NCBI GenBank assembly: GCA_002478885.1
Contig: DLKC01000083.1
Coordinates: forward strand, 46,004 to 110,003
Length of the DNA: 64,000 nt
Direction: 5' to 3'
Source: Chitinophagaceae bacterium UBA7600
GTDB lineage: Bacteria > Bacteroidota > Bacteroidia > Chitinophagales > Chitinophagaceae
Part shown: positions 46,697 through 56,093 of the stretch, one piece after another
Numbering within the stretch: the first letter of the stretch is position 1
Layout of the letters: each line of letters begins with the position of its first letter
Position numbers and translations under genes: made by a program
The notes under the pieces: generated by a model
Database searches by the model: none
What the model was told of the DNA's origin: nothing
The model's input: only the letters and a program-made list of their open reading frames with translations

Positions 46697-46712
46697 AAGG
46701 AAAACGTCAACT

Positions 46713-48443
46713 TTAAAACTTTCCCTGCAATGCTTCCATTGCCGCAGCAAGATAAACAAGCGGGGCATTCCAGTTAATGGCAATCTCGTTGGAGGCATAA
46801 GCGCAATCGCTGTCAGTATAAGCAGTTTCAGGCTCTGTGAATGCATACACACAACCATCCTGCCTGCCCGGATTAGGTCCACCTGCAAGCAGGCCGGGTA
46901 TCGGTTCCTCAATACCATCAGCAATAGAAAGCCGGTGATGTGGGTACATCGTGCTTTTTGTTCCAAAGCCTGTTACAAAACAATAACCGGTCGCATTGCG
47001 CCCGAGTATATAATCAAGGTTACTGTACGCATTGCTGAGATATTTTTTATCAGCGGTAATCAGCCAGGCGTTGATAAGCAAAATGCTTTGATTCGCAGCA
47101 ACCGCATTGCTTCCCCAGATAAAGTCTTTTTGCGATTGGCCAATGACCGTTTCGAACGCGTTTTCATCAATGTGTGCAAGATAACCATCGGCAAACGCAA
47201 CCACACTGGCTTTCATTGTATCAATGGCTGCTGTATGTTGTAGCAATTGTTTTTGATGGCGTATCAAAGTATAATAACCCAGCAGCTGCACATGGCTCCA
47301 CGAAGGCAGGCTCATATGGTCATTCAATCTTTCAGCAACAGTTTGATAATACTGTTCATCGCCTGTGCTGGTATACAATTCCGAAGCAGCCCAAAACCAT
47401 TCGTCTTCAAAATGACTATCGCCATAGGCGCCGGTGCTGATCTTTGGTACAAACTTTTTATTCAGCTCCTCCTGCGCATAAACAACCGCGGGGTGCTGTA
47501 GCGCCCACTGCCATGCATAAACGGAGGCTTTAAGACAACTGTCGCCAAGACCCGGGTATTGCTTTGGAAACATTTTTAAAACCCTTGCCGCCTGTGCCGT
47601 TACAGCAGCAAAATCAAGCGTGGCTGCAGTGCTTTTCGCCACTACGTAACGCACTTCCTTTGCCTTGTCCGGCATGATCATTTTATCAAAAGCGGCATTG
47701 GTACATTTATGGTACACACCACCGTCGTCAGCATCCTGCATGGTTAGCATCCAGCGGAGATTGTAAACGATCTCATTCAGCAGGTCAGGCACTTTATCAT
47801 TGCTTTCAGGAATATTTACAGTCAGCTTTTCAAAGTACGGGGCAAAATCTTCATAGGCAGAGAGTAACGTGCCCATGGTTATGCCACTGTTCACGATGTA
47901 CTTGTTATAATCGCCGGCATCATACCACCCGCCCGGACTTGATAGAATGGTACCCGCAGGCTTTTTAGCTGTCGCCGCAGAAGAGTGGATCATCACGGTA
48001 CTGTCAGGGTGCCCCTCAGCCCTCGCCCACTTTCCCGCATACTGCGCATCGATAGGCATTGACATCCGCTGAAAATAAAACGCCTTTAAAGAAGCAGCAG
48101 CCACATCATGATAAATATTGTTATCGATCTTAAACGGGTAAGATTCACCCACACCGGGAACAGCCAACACATAGCTGCCCTTCTTTTGCCATGCACTGAA
48201 ATCAGCGATGCGGGTAACCAGCGAAGAGTTGTTGGATTGCTTTTGTTCACCAGGCTTACCGCTGAAAACCGTGTCTTTATGATCAACGCTGATGACATAA
48301 AAATCAACAGTATCAACAACTCCCGTAACAACAGCTATCTTTTCAGAAGAAGGATAAAACCCCACCTGGTTCATCATAATCCGTTGCTGCGCGCTGGCAA
48401 CAACCGCAATAAAAAACAATCCAAAAAAGCAAACATTTTTCAT
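46713..48443 (-). CDS. Secreted GH9 glycoside hydrolase (endoglucanase type)
   Basis: A 576-residue enzyme with signal peptide (MKNVCFFGLFFIAVVASAQQ). Residues 22-105 are the Ig-like cellulase N-terminal domain (RIMMNQVGFYPSSEKIAVV); the GH9 (alpha/alpha)6 barrel follows with the catalytic base region GGWYDAGDYNKYIVNSG near 176, the GYCFVTGFGTKSTMYPHHR block near 483 and the catalytic acid in NEIAINWNAPLVYL near 552. GH9 enzymes hydrolyse beta-1,4-glucans, including xyloglucan. The start codon lies only 31 bases from a long repeat array, so the promoter is inside or beyond that array. Confidence 0.92.
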   Translation of the reverse strand: MKNVCFFGLFFIAVVASAQQRIMMNQVGFYPSSEKIAVVTGVVDTVDFYVISVDHKDTVFSGKPGEQKQSNNSSLVTRIADFSAWQKKGSYVLAVPGVGESYPFKIDNNIYHDVAAASLKAFYFQRMSMPIDAQYAGKWARAEGHPDSTVMIHSSAATAKKPAGTILSSPGGWYDAGDYNKYIVNSGITMGTLLSAYEDFAPYFEKLTVNIPESNDKVPDLLNEIVYNLRWMLTMQDADDGGVYHKCTNAAFDKMIMPDKAKEVRYVVAKSTAATLDFAAVTAQAARVLKMFPKQYPGLGDSCLKASVYAWQWALQHPAVVYAQEELNKKFVPKISTGAYGDSHFEDEWFWAASELYTSTGDEQYYQTVAERLNDHMSLPSWSHVQLLGYYTLIRHQKQLLQHTAAIDTMKASVVAFADGYLAHIDENAFETVIGQSQKDFIWGSNAVAANQSILLINAWLITADKKYLSNAYSNLDYILGRNATGYCFVTGFGTKSTMYPHHRLSIADGIEEPIPGLLAGGPNPGRQDGCVYAFTEPETAYTDSDCAYASNEIAINWNAPLVYLAAAMEALQGKF

Positions 48444-48981
48444 TGGTAATCCTATGATTTTAATTGATCATCTTCTTTGTCACGCCCGCTCTTTGTCACG
48501 CCCGCTCTTTGTCATGCCCGTCCTTGTCATGCCGAGGCACGAGGCATCTCTTCTCCCTTGTCATGCCGAGGAACGAGGCATCTCTCTTCTTCTTTGTCAT
48601 GCCGAGGTACGAGGCATCTTTCCCTTGTCATGCCGAGGAACGAGGCATCTCTTCTTCTTTGTCATGCCGAGCCTTCTTTGTCATGCCGAGGCACGAGGCA
48701 TCTTTTCCTTGTCATGCCGGGGAACGAGGCATCTCTCTTCTTCCTTGTCATGCCGGGGAACGAGGCATCTCTCTTCTCCCTTGTCATGCCGAGGTACGAG
48801 GCATCTCTTCTTCTTTGTCATGCCGAGGAACGAGGCATCCTTTTGTCATGCCGAGGCACGAGGCATCTCTTCTCCCTTGTCATGCCGAGCCTTCTTTGTC
48901 ATGCCGAGGCACGAGGCATCTCTTCTTCCTTGTCATGCCGGGGTACGAGGCATCTCCCTTGTCATCCCGGTGCAGCGTCCC
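48444..48981. other. Gene-free region filled by a tandem hairpin array
   Basis: The 540 bases between the GH9 start and the GIY-YIG stop contain almost only the array described at 48475-48985. All three forward frames are open across it because the unit has no stop codons; none is credible as protein. Confidence 0.7.
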
Positions 48982-48985
48982 TCAC
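48475..48985. repeat. Tandem array of GTCATGCC-type hairpin repeats
   Basis: Twelve full units of the form TTGTCATGCCGAGGNACGAG followed by GCATC, each separated by a 6-14 base pyrimidine spacer (TCTTCTTC-like), plus two units cut short after GCCGAG (near 48660 and 48885) and three or four degenerate copies at the left edge (TTTGTCACGCCCGC) and right edge (GTCATCCCGGTGCAGC). Each unit has an ATGCC/GGCAT inverted repeat with a 9-base loop. Unit period is 29-36 bases and varies by spacer length. Confidence 0.9.
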
Positions 48986-49332
48986 AAAATATCCTTCCGA
49001 TGGATCATCTCATCCGGTGGCCACTTCCCAAATATCTCCACATTCAAAAATTCAAGGCCAGGATTAAACGTCTTTATCAGATCAAGCTTCTTATCTCTTC
49101 TCCAGCCTTTTATTTCCTTCTCTCTTGCAATAGCGACATCGACATACTGGTATGATTCATAATACAACAAAAAATGAGCATTGTACTTCCCGGCAAAGCT
49201 TCTCTTATCTATCCTGTCAAGGTAGTGCTCGATAATTCTTTGCTGCAAATTGTTTGTAACGCCGGTATACAATACCGACATGGACCAATTCGTAACGATA
49301 TAAATATAATATTGCCGGCTATCCCATCTCAT
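48982..49332 (-). CDS. Small GIY-YIG nuclease-family protein
   Basis: A 116-residue single-domain protein. YYIYIVTN near 8-15 and LYTGVTNNLQQRIIEH near 21-36 are the GIY-YIG motifs (Tyr pair, catalytic Arg), and AREKEIKGWRRDKKLDLIK near 70-88 carries the catalytic Glu. This is the UPF0213/YhbQ-like group common in Bacteroidota, whose members are annotated as GIY-YIG nucleases with unknown target. The stop codon runs directly into the last degenerate unit of the GTCATGCC array, and an inverted copy of the same repeat lies 23 bases upstream of the start, so the gene is bracketed by the repeat on both sides. Confidence 0.9.
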   Translation of the reverse strand: MRWDSRQYYIYIVTNWSMSVLYTGVTNNLQQRIIEHYLDRIDKRSFAGKYNAHFLLYYESYQYVDVAIAREKEIKGWRRDKKLDLIKTFNPGLEFLNVEIFGKWPPDEMIHRKDIL

Positions 49333-49355
49333 GCTGCATATCGGGCTGGGTTAAA

Positions 49356-49379
49356 GATGCCTCGTGCCCCCGGCATAAC
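49356..49379 (-). repeat. Inverted single copy of the GTCATGCC repeat
   Basis: GATGCCTCGTGCCCCCGGCA then TAAC, the reverse complement of a unit of the 48475-48985 array with one added base. Opposite orientation and position just upstream of the GIY-YIG start. Confidence 0.85.
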
Positions 49380-49459
49380 AAGCTATGATTATATTTTCAT
49401 CTAATCAACACACATCATCTGCAGCAACAGTTGGAAAGCCAGCCGCTCAAAGCTTCACT

Positions 49460-49482
49460 GTACAAGAGTGCGACGCAAGAGG
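49460..49482. repeat. Dispersed palindromic element, single right arm
   Basis: GTACAAGAGTGCGACGCAAG plus AGG and then CGATGCC, as at 1960. It lies just downstream of the GH2 gene end. Confidence 0.7.
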
Positions 49483-49516
49483 CGATGCCACAAGCACCAA
49501 AGCCCGCTCCAAAAAA

Positions 49517-51958
49517 TTACTGTGCATTGATCTCAATACTTGCTGCCGGCAATCCTGCTGAGGTCGCCGTTAATTTAATGGTGCCGGTCTTTCCGTTTGA
49601 CTGTACAACCGCAAGTGCCAAACCATTAAAGGCTTTGCGCTCCGGTGACTGGAATGAGGTAAGGTCCGTTTGGCAGCCATTGTCTGTGGCGGCGATAAAA
49701 GCATTCCCCACAATGCTGAATTTAATAAGGTTGGCAGCATCGGGCACCACGTTGCCATCTTTATCATACACCGTGAGCGTAACAAAAGAAAGGTCTTTGC
49801 CATCGGCATGAATATTTTTCCTGTCTGCACTCAACACAATCTTCGCAGGGGCACCGGCTGTTTTTACTTCTTTGGTCAGTACCACTTTACCGTCTTTCCT
49901 GGACACTGCTTTTAAGGTGCCGGGCTCATACACTACCCGCCACATTACATGAAGGTCGTCACCGGTTTTCTTTTTTACACCAAGTGATTTTCCATTGAGG
50001 AAAAGCTCCACTTCATCGGCATGGTTATAATAGGCCCAGACGTCAATGGTTTGCCCTGCTTTCCAGTTCCAGTGCGGGAAGAGGTGCAATACATCTTTAT
50101 CCGTAAAAAGGCCCTGGTAGAGATAGTAGGCATCTTTTGGAAAACCTGCAAGGTCAACAATGCCGAAATACGAACTGCGGGCAGGGAATGGATAAGGTGT
50201 TGGTTCGCCGATATAATCAAAGCCTGTCCAGATATACATGCCGCTGACATAAGGATACTTAAGGAACTCTTTCAACGTTTCTTCATGCGTTGAACCCCAG
50301 GGTACAGAGCAGTTGTCATAAGACGAACAGGTAAGATCGTCATTGGCGTTTTCAATTGGTTTATCCCAGCGTGATGGCCAGCGGCGGATACTGTCGGAAG
50401 GCATATCATAATGCCCCCTGGTGGCAATGGCAGAAACGGTTTCTGTGCCTACAAATTTCTGCCCCGGGAAACTGGTTGGAAACTTCTTAAATTCTTTATG
50501 GTTATAGTTATAGCCTACCAGGTCCATCGCGCCTGATTTATAGATTTCATTATTGGCGAACGGGCTGTTAAAGGCAGAGGTGATCGGCCTCGTCGTGTCC
50601 AGTTCGTGAATGATGGCGGCAAGTTCCCTGCCTATACTGCGGCCGGAAGTATCCTTACCGCCCTGCCCCCATTGCTCCGGTATTTCATTGCCGATACTCC
50701 AGATAAAAACAGAAGGATGGTTGCGGTCTCTCAACACCTGGTCCTGCAGGTCTTTTACATGCCAGTCATCCCAGTACAAGTGATAGTCGAACGGGTTCTT
50801 TGCTTTTTTCCACATATCATAGGCCTCATCCATTACAATAAAGCCCATCTTATCACAGAGGTCCAACAGCTCGGGTGGTGGTGGGTTATGGGAAGTGCGG
50901 ATACCATTGATGCCCATACTCCACAGTATCTCCAGCTTTCTTTGTATGGCCCTTGTGTTGACCGCTGTACCGAGACAACCAAGATCATGGTGCTCACACA
51001 CACCGAGTATTTTAAGCGGCTGGCCATTCAGGCTGAAGCCACTGTCTTTATCAAATTTAAAATAACGGATGCCGAAGCTTGTGGTATACTCATCCACCAC
51101 TTTACCGTTGACGCTTACCTGTGTCAACAGCTTGTAGAGATAAGGGTCATTCACCGACCATAGATGCGGGTGTGCGACAGGTATGAGAATGTCTTCGTTT
51201 GCAACAGCATCGGGCGCTATATCAATCACCTTCGACGCGGTACCGGATGCGGATACCACAGCAGACGATGCATCTATGATCTTATTGACCACACTCACCC
51301 GGTTGCCTTTTGACGCAAGGTTTTTGATGGACACACTCACCTTAACACCGGCCATTTTATTATCCACCTGTGGGGTGCTGACATAAGTGCCCCAATGATC
51401 AATAAAAACATCATTGGTAGTGACCAGCCAGACATTCCTGTAAATACCCGAACCACTGTACCAGCGTGAATTCGGCTGTTTGCTGTTATCTACTTTAACA
51501 GCGATAATATTTTGTTCGTTGCCAAACTTCAGGTAAGGCGTAAGATCATACCGGAAAGAAATATAGCCGTTGGGCCGCACACCGAGTGAATGCCCGTTGA
51601 TGAATACTTCACTGTTCATATACACGGCGTCAAAATCAATAAACACATGTTTATTTTTTGATTCAGCGGGAACGGTAAAGGATTTGCGGTACCAGCCAAG
51701 GCCTCCACGCAAAGAACCGCCGCTGTTGCCTGTAGGACTTGCAGAATCAAAAGGCAGTTCAATACTCCAGTCATGCGGCAGGGTAAGGTTGCGCCAGGAA
51801 GCATCATTAAATCCTGCTGCGGCTGCGCCATCCGCTGCACCTAAAAAGAATTTCCAGCCTTTGTCAAAGTCTTCAATGCGCCGGGTAGTTTGTGCATGCA
51901 ACGGCATAAAAGCAAACAACAATAGAACAGGCTGCAGGAGGAGATATACTTTTTTCAT
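49517..51958 (-). CDS. Secreted GH2 glycoside hydrolase (beta-galactosidase type)
   Basis: An 813-residue enzyme with signal peptide (MKKVYLLLQPVLLLFAFMPL, then HAQ). Order: jelly-roll sugar-binding domain with RIEDFDKGWKFFLGAADG near 26 and LPHDWSIELPFD near 58, Ig-like GH2 domain (about 190-300), TIM barrel (about 300-600) with GVCEHHDLGCLGTAVNTRA near 320, acid/base Glu in FIWSIGNEIPEQWGQG near 422 and nucleophile in KFVGTETVSAIATRGH near 506, then a DUF4982-like domain and a last Ig-like domain (KIVLSADRKNIHADGKDLSF). Activity is likely beta-galactosidase but GH2 also includes glucuronidases and mannosidases. Neighbours GH9 and GH31 fit removal of galactosyl branches. Confidence 0.92.
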   Translation of the reverse strand: MKKVYLLLQPVLLLFAFMPLHAQTTRRIEDFDKGWKFFLGAADGAAAAGFNDASWRNLTLPHDWSIELPFDSASPTGNSGGSLRGGLGWYRKSFTVPAESKNKHVFIDFDAVYMNSEVFINGHSLGVRPNGYISFRYDLTPYLKFGNEQNIIAVKVDNSKQPNSRWYSGSGIYRNVWLVTTNDVFIDHWGTYVSTPQVDNKMAGVKVSVSIKNLASKGNRVSVVNKIIDASSAVVSASGTASKVIDIAPDAVANEDILIPVAHPHLWSVNDPYLYKLLTQVSVNGKVVDEYTTSFGIRYFKFDKDSGFSLNGQPLKILGVCEHHDLGCLGTAVNTRAIQRKLEILWSMGINGIRTSHNPPPPELLDLCDKMGFIVMDEAYDMWKKAKNPFDYHLYWDDWHVKDLQDQVLRDRNHPSVFIWSIGNEIPEQWGQGGKDTSGRSIGRELAAIIHELDTTRPITSAFNSPFANNEIYKSGAMDLVGYNYNHKEFKKFPTSFPGQKFVGTETVSAIATRGHYDMPSDSIRRWPSRWDKPIENANDDLTCSSYDNCSVPWGSTHEETLKEFLKYPYVSGMYIWTGFDYIGEPTPYPFPARSSYFGIVDLAGFPKDAYYLYQGLFTDKDVLHLFPHWNWKAGQTIDVWAYYNHADEVELFLNGKSLGVKKKTGDDLHVMWRVVYEPGTLKAVSRKDGKVVLTKEVKTAGAPAKIVLSADRKNIHADGKDLSFVTLTVYDKDGNVVPDAANLIKFSIVGNAFIAATDNGCQTDLTSFQSPERKAFNGLALAVVQSNGKTGTIKLTATSAGLPAASIEINAQ

Positions 51959-52577
51959 TTGGCTTGTGTATTACAGGTGAGGAAAGATAAAACGCCCAAA
52001 AACTTTACAAATGTAAAATATACATTTATTCCGAAACAGGACTCTCGTCATATTATTCCCAAGGGTGTTTTCCGCTCTTTGTGTGCTTTGTGTTTCAACT
52101 CTTCGTGTTCTTTGCGGTTAAAAAGATAACTGATGAATTGTTCAATCCGCATTACGATCTTCCATCCTGCTAATCCTATAATCCTGTAATTCCTGGTTCA
52201 GACAATTGTCAGCGTGCTCATCATTGTCGGAATCAGGATGAAAAAGATGAAAGGATTTACAGGATTGAAATGCATTACCTAATCCTGCTAATCCTTTAAA
52301 TCCTGGTTCAGACACTTACGGGCTTGTTGTATTTGGGATTGAACACTTTCTTATATTGTAAAATGGAAGCGCCAAAATTAATAAGCAACCCAACTGGCAG
52401 ATCGTAAGCAACTACATAATTCTTCGCTTGCGCAAGATGCACATCTTTTCGTCTCCGCAGTGTCTCCTTAAGGTCATTGTGCAAGGGACAGGGACGCTGC
52501 GGTTACTCATTCTTTTTGTTTCTTCTCTTTGTATGCTATGTGGTCAAAGGAATGTTTGGGTAATGTTTGCATGCTCA

Positions 52578-52677
52578 TACTTTCTTTTGTCTTGATACAA
52601 AAGAAAGTAAGCAAAGAAAAAATCAAGGACCACATGATCGCTCCGCGCATTGGTCCGGGCCAACGCCACACCTCACG
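52578..52677. repeat. Hairpin module, copy 1
   Basis: Begins with the perfect 13-bp stem TACTTTCTTTTGT / ACAAAAGAAAGTA around a 6-base loop CTTGAT, followed by about 65 conserved bases that include CTCCGCGCATTGGTCCGGGC. Nearly identical to 59788-59884; a diverged copy is at 52794-52880. Confidence 0.85.
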
Positions 52678-53161
52678 GTATATATTAAGTTCGGGGAAAC
52701 GGATTTTGTGTTTCCTTCCTTTGTGCTCTTTGCGTTTCTTCGCTTTGTGTGCTTTGCGGTTAAGATGATATTCTAGTAACCTTTAAGTTTTGTCACTTTC
52801 TTTGTCTTGAAACAAAGAAAGGCAACCGGAAGGAACAAAGAAAATTCAAGGACCACATGAACCCTGAACGCCACACCCCCCGTTATGATTCATGGTTAAG
52901 TAAACCGGGAAAGTTTCTGAAACCTAAACTGCAGGCCATGTGGCCTGAGTAGCTTCTGGCTCCTGAGCCGATCAGGTCTTGCAAAGAATCTCAACGATGT
53001 ACAACGATGATCTGTTGCTGAAGCTACAGTAGCACAAAAGCTTAATCAGGGCGAAAGCAAGAAACGGGCTGTACATCGTTTCTTGCTTGACTTTTTGCTC
53101 CACTTTTGTGTCAAGACAAAAGTGGAAAAGAACAAGATAAACAACCGCAATGTCACTGGCC

Positions 53162-53203
53162 TGTGCGATCCCGAATCGTTCCTCTCGGGATAAGCGCAAC
53201 AGG
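53162..53203. repeat. Dispersed palindromic element, long-type arm
   Basis: TGTGCGATCCCGAATCGTTC continuing to CTCTCGGGATAAGCGCAACA. This is the reverse complement of the hairpin-bearing left arm seen at 38894 and 58399. It contains the internal hairpin ATCCCGA / TCGGGAT. Confidence 0.75.
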
Positions 53204-53237
53204 AGCTTCATAGTTAAGCTACAGCCGGGCCAAAAAA

Positions 53238-56093
53238 CTACTTCATTTTTACCATCACTGCTTCGCCTTTGTAAACAACAGTTGCATCTGCCTGCAAAAC
53301 AGGATCCAATGCCTTTGCTTTGTCTTTGGCAATAAACACTACCCTGAACGTCCGCTTTGCCAGCATACCGCTGAAACTGCCTTCCCGCTTGCCGATCGTC
53401 AGCGTTTTATCCTGTTCACTGTAATTGATATTTATATTGCTGTAAGCGCCTTTCTCGTAGTTGTAGTTGATGCCCTCATCCTCATATAAGGAGAAGCTGG
53501 CATCCTTACCGGTATAAACAAACAGGGTGATGGGGTCGGCGGGCTTCTCTGCTGTGTACTGCAGATCCGGGCCGACGGGGATAACAGATCCTTCCTTCAC
53601 ATAAACCGGCATCCGCTCGTAAGGAGCGGCAGCATTTATCCTGCGGCCACCTTCTTCAAACTTTCCGGTATAAAGATCGTACCAGCCCTGGCCTGCAGGC
53701 AGGTATACTGACCTGTCCGTGGCATGAAAGGTATACACCGGGTTAATCAGCAGCGAAGGGCCAAACAGGTACTGGTCGCTGATGCTTCTTACCGCGGTAT
53801 CAGCAGCAAAATCCATCACCAGTCCACGCATGATGGTATAATCCTTATGATAAGCCGCGCCGGCTACAGCATAGATATAAGGCATCAGCCGGTACCGCAA
53901 CTGGTCGTAATAGAGCATGCTTTTGTAGGCAGGGTGCTCAGGAGGCGCTGTATTGTATATCTCCCGGAAAGGAAACTGCCCGTGCGACCGGAATAAAGGG
54001 CAAAAAGCACCAAACTGGTACCAACGGGTAGTTTGTTCGCGCCACTCTTCCAGGTCTTTATCATTTGGTTTTTCATAGCGGTGTTCAACCGCAAAGCCAC
54101 CGATGTCCATCGTCCAGTAGGGAATGCCACTCATGGAGAAATTGAGCCCCGCCGTTATCTGTGCTTTCATATCCGTCCATCTTGCCCCGATATCACCACT
54201 CCATGTTGCCGCGGCATAGCGCTGTGATCCTGCAAAGGCTGAGCGGGTTAAGATAAATACACGGTCATTGGGATTGGCGGCGCGCTGCCCTTCATAGATG
54301 CCTTTGGCATTCTCCATGGGGTAAGCGTTCAGGTTCTCCGCTGCGATGCCGGTATAGAGGGGTGACATCTGTTGCTTTCTTTTCTGGTAAGACACATTGG
54401 ATAAGATATCCGGCTCACTGGCATCCATCCACCACGCATCAACCCCTTTTTTGTAGAGCCTGCTGTTGAGCAGCTCCCAGAAAGCCTTTTGTGCGGCAGG
54501 GTTAAAAGCGTCATAGAAAGTGGAGATATAGCCCTGCCCTATCCAGTCGCGCTGGCGGTCTGCAATATTCCTGGTATAAAGCCAGCCGCTGTCGTTGAAT
54601 TGCTTGTAGGTGGGGATGCCTTCATAAAACTTCGGCCATACAGAGATCATGAAATGCGTGTTGTATTTTTTGTGCAGCACACTGATCATGCTGTCGGGGT
54701 TGGGGAACCGTGATGCATCAAATTCCTGGCTGCCCCATGCATCCTGTTTCCAGTAGCTCCAGTCCTGCACAATATTGTCAAGCGGTATCCTGCGCTTGCG
54801 GAATTCCTCTACGGTGCTCAGGATCTCGTCCTGTGTTTTATAGCGCTCCCTGCTCTGCCAGAAACCCAGCGTCCATTTGGGCAGCAGGGTGGCTTTACCG
54901 GTGAGGCTGCGGTAGCCTGCAATCACCTGGTCCATATTGTTGCCATAGATAAAATAGTAGTCAAGCTGCTGCCCGGCCTCTGCCTCAAATCCATAGCTGT
55001 CCTGGTCTTTTGCTGGGACCGGGCTCAGCCATTTGGCGGAGATATAAGACTCACCGCCATCGGGGATCCACTCAATCTTAATGGCATATTTGCGGCCTTT
55101 CTCCATCTGCGGGTTTATCTGTGCCACACCGGGGTTCCATGCCTGACGCCAGCGGTCGGCCACCAGCTTGCCATCAAGCCAGATCTTCAGGTAACCCGCA
55201 TAGGTAAACCTGAACTTATGTACACCGGTAAAGGGTGATTCAACAGACCCTTCCCAGCGGAGCATTCCATTGCCGATATTAAATGCAGCAGGCAGTTGTT
55301 TGCTGTCGCCAAGGAATTCGTAGTTGATGGCGGACTCCGCCTTTGTAAAGTCAACTTTTGCCGGGTTGTTCTTATCGTTACAGTAGGATGCGGTCAACCA
55401 GCCCTCCTCGTTGTTTTGGGAGTAGAGTTTCAGCGATGATATCGGCTGGTAAGGCCTTGTATCGCCAAACCATGATACGGCATATTGATCCCACAGCAGC
55501 CCATAGTTTTTGGCAGAGACCAGGAAGGGTACCGCCACCTCGGTATTGTTCTGGAAAAGAAAGACCTGCTGGCCTTTGTAATCATACACATCATCCTGGT
55601 GCTGGCCAAGGCCATAGTAAGCGTCATCGGCAGTGGTTTCATATACCTGTTTGATGGTATAAGATGCCTTGCCTTCAAAAACGGCGGGCTCAAAGCTCCG
55701 GCCATTGTTTTGCCTTTCGGCAAGAATGGGTTTACCTGCTTTATCAGTAAAGGAAACGGCACCGTTGTCTTTTCTTACAGTGGCAACGACAAGGCTGGTG
55801 GACAGCCTGATATTGCCGCCCTCCTCTGCTACCGTCCATGCAGGTATGGTGCTGTGATCGTAAGAGGCAATAAGGCTTTTGATTTCCTCCGGGTTATCAG
55901 ATGGGGAGGCGGTGACCCTGATGATATTGTCAGCAATCACAGCCAGCCGCACCTGTTTGGTATTACCGGCAATCGCAGCATCGGTGTAAACGATGATGCC
56001 ATCTTTTGTTTTGGTATAGGTGCCGGCGGCAGCACTGCAAAAGATCGTGCAGAGCAACAAGGCATTCAGGAGATAAACAGTTCTTATGGTCAT
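53238..56093 (-). CDS. Secreted GH31 glycoside hydrolase with PA14 insert (alpha-xylosidase type)
   Basis: A 951-residue enzyme with signal peptide (MTIRTVYLLNALLLCTIFCS). N-terminal galactose-mutarotase-like domain, then a PA14 domain at about 235-375 (WEGSVESPFTGVHKFRFTYA, LKIWLDGKLVADRW), GH31 barrel with GFWQSRERYKTQDEIL near 410, nucleophile Asp in DAWWMDASEPDI near 555 and acid/base in TWSGDIGARWTDMKAQI near 632, and a DUF5110-like C-terminus. The PA14 insertion and the WWMDASEPD form are as in alpha-xylosidases acting on xyloglucan oligosaccharides. Alpha-glucosidase is the alternative. The terminus lacks an anchor, so it is periplasmic or secreted. Confidence 0.92.
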   Translation of the reverse strand: MTIRTVYLLNALLLCTIFCSAAAGTYTKTKDGIIVYTDAAIAGNTKQVRLAVIADNIIRVTASPSDNPEEIKSLIASYDHSTIPAWTVAEEGGNIRLSTSLVVATVRKDNGAVSFTDKAGKPILAERQNNGRSFEPAVFEGKASYTIKQVYETTADDAYYGLGQHQDDVYDYKGQQVFLFQNNTEVAVPFLVSAKNYGLLWDQYAVSWFGDTRPYQPISSLKLYSQNNEEGWLTASYCNDKNNPAKVDFTKAESAINYEFLGDSKQLPAAFNIGNGMLRWEGSVESPFTGVHKFRFTYAGYLKIWLDGKLVADRWRQAWNPGVAQINPQMEKGRKYAIKIEWIPDGGESYISAKWLSPVPAKDQDSYGFEAEAGQQLDYYFIYGNNMDQVIAGYRSLTGKATLLPKWTLGFWQSRERYKTQDEILSTVEEFRKRRIPLDNIVQDWSYWKQDAWGSQEFDASRFPNPDSMISVLHKKYNTHFMISVWPKFYEGIPTYKQFNDSGWLYTRNIADRQRDWIGQGYISTFYDAFNPAAQKAFWELLNSRLYKKGVDAWWMDASEPDILSNVSYQKRKQQMSPLYTGIAAENLNAYPMENAKGIYEGQRAANPNDRVFILTRSAFAGSQRYAAATWSGDIGARWTDMKAQITAGLNFSMSGIPYWTMDIGGFAVEHRYEKPNDKDLEEWREQTTRWYQFGAFCPLFRSHGQFPFREIYNTAPPEHPAYKSMLYYDQLRYRLMPYIYAVAGAAYHKDYTIMRGLVMDFAADTAVRSISDQYLFGPSLLINPVYTFHATDRSVYLPAGQGWYDLYTGKFEEGGRRINAAAPYERMPVYVKEGSVIPVGPDLQYTAEKPADPITLFVYTGKDASFSLYEDEGINYNYEKGAYSNININYSEQDKTLTIGKREGSFSGMLAKRTFRVVFIAKDKAKALDPVLQADATVVYKGEAVMVKMK

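Larger units (their letters stand above)
51959..53237. other. 1.28-kb gene-free repeat region
   Basis: No supported gene. It holds mosaic repeats: CTTTGCGGTTAAA-type modules near 52085-52125 and 52715-52765, AATCCTGGTTCAGACA-type modules near 52160-52315 in both directions, a 100-base hairpin module at 52578-52677 repeated at 59788-59884, a diverged copy at 52794-52880, a third hairpin at 53100-53125 (CCACTTTTGT/ACAAAAGTGG) and one arm of the dispersed palindrome at 53162-53203. Confidence 0.7.

Noticed and set aside
48475..48985. CRISPR-like appearance of the array
   Set aside because: Spacers are short pyrimidine tracts of 6-14 bases and similar to each other, units are hairpins of about 25 bases, and no cas gene is present.
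48454..49162. Three overlapping plus-strand frames of about 200-230 codons rich in CHAE/RGTRHL repeats
   Set aside because: They only translate the stop-free tandem repeat array in three frames; the peptides are repeat artefacts.
52529..52776. Short plus-strand frames with LCFLPLCSLRFFALCAL-type peptides
   Set aside because: They translate the CTTTGTGTTTCTT repeat module, which recurs at other places in different frames.
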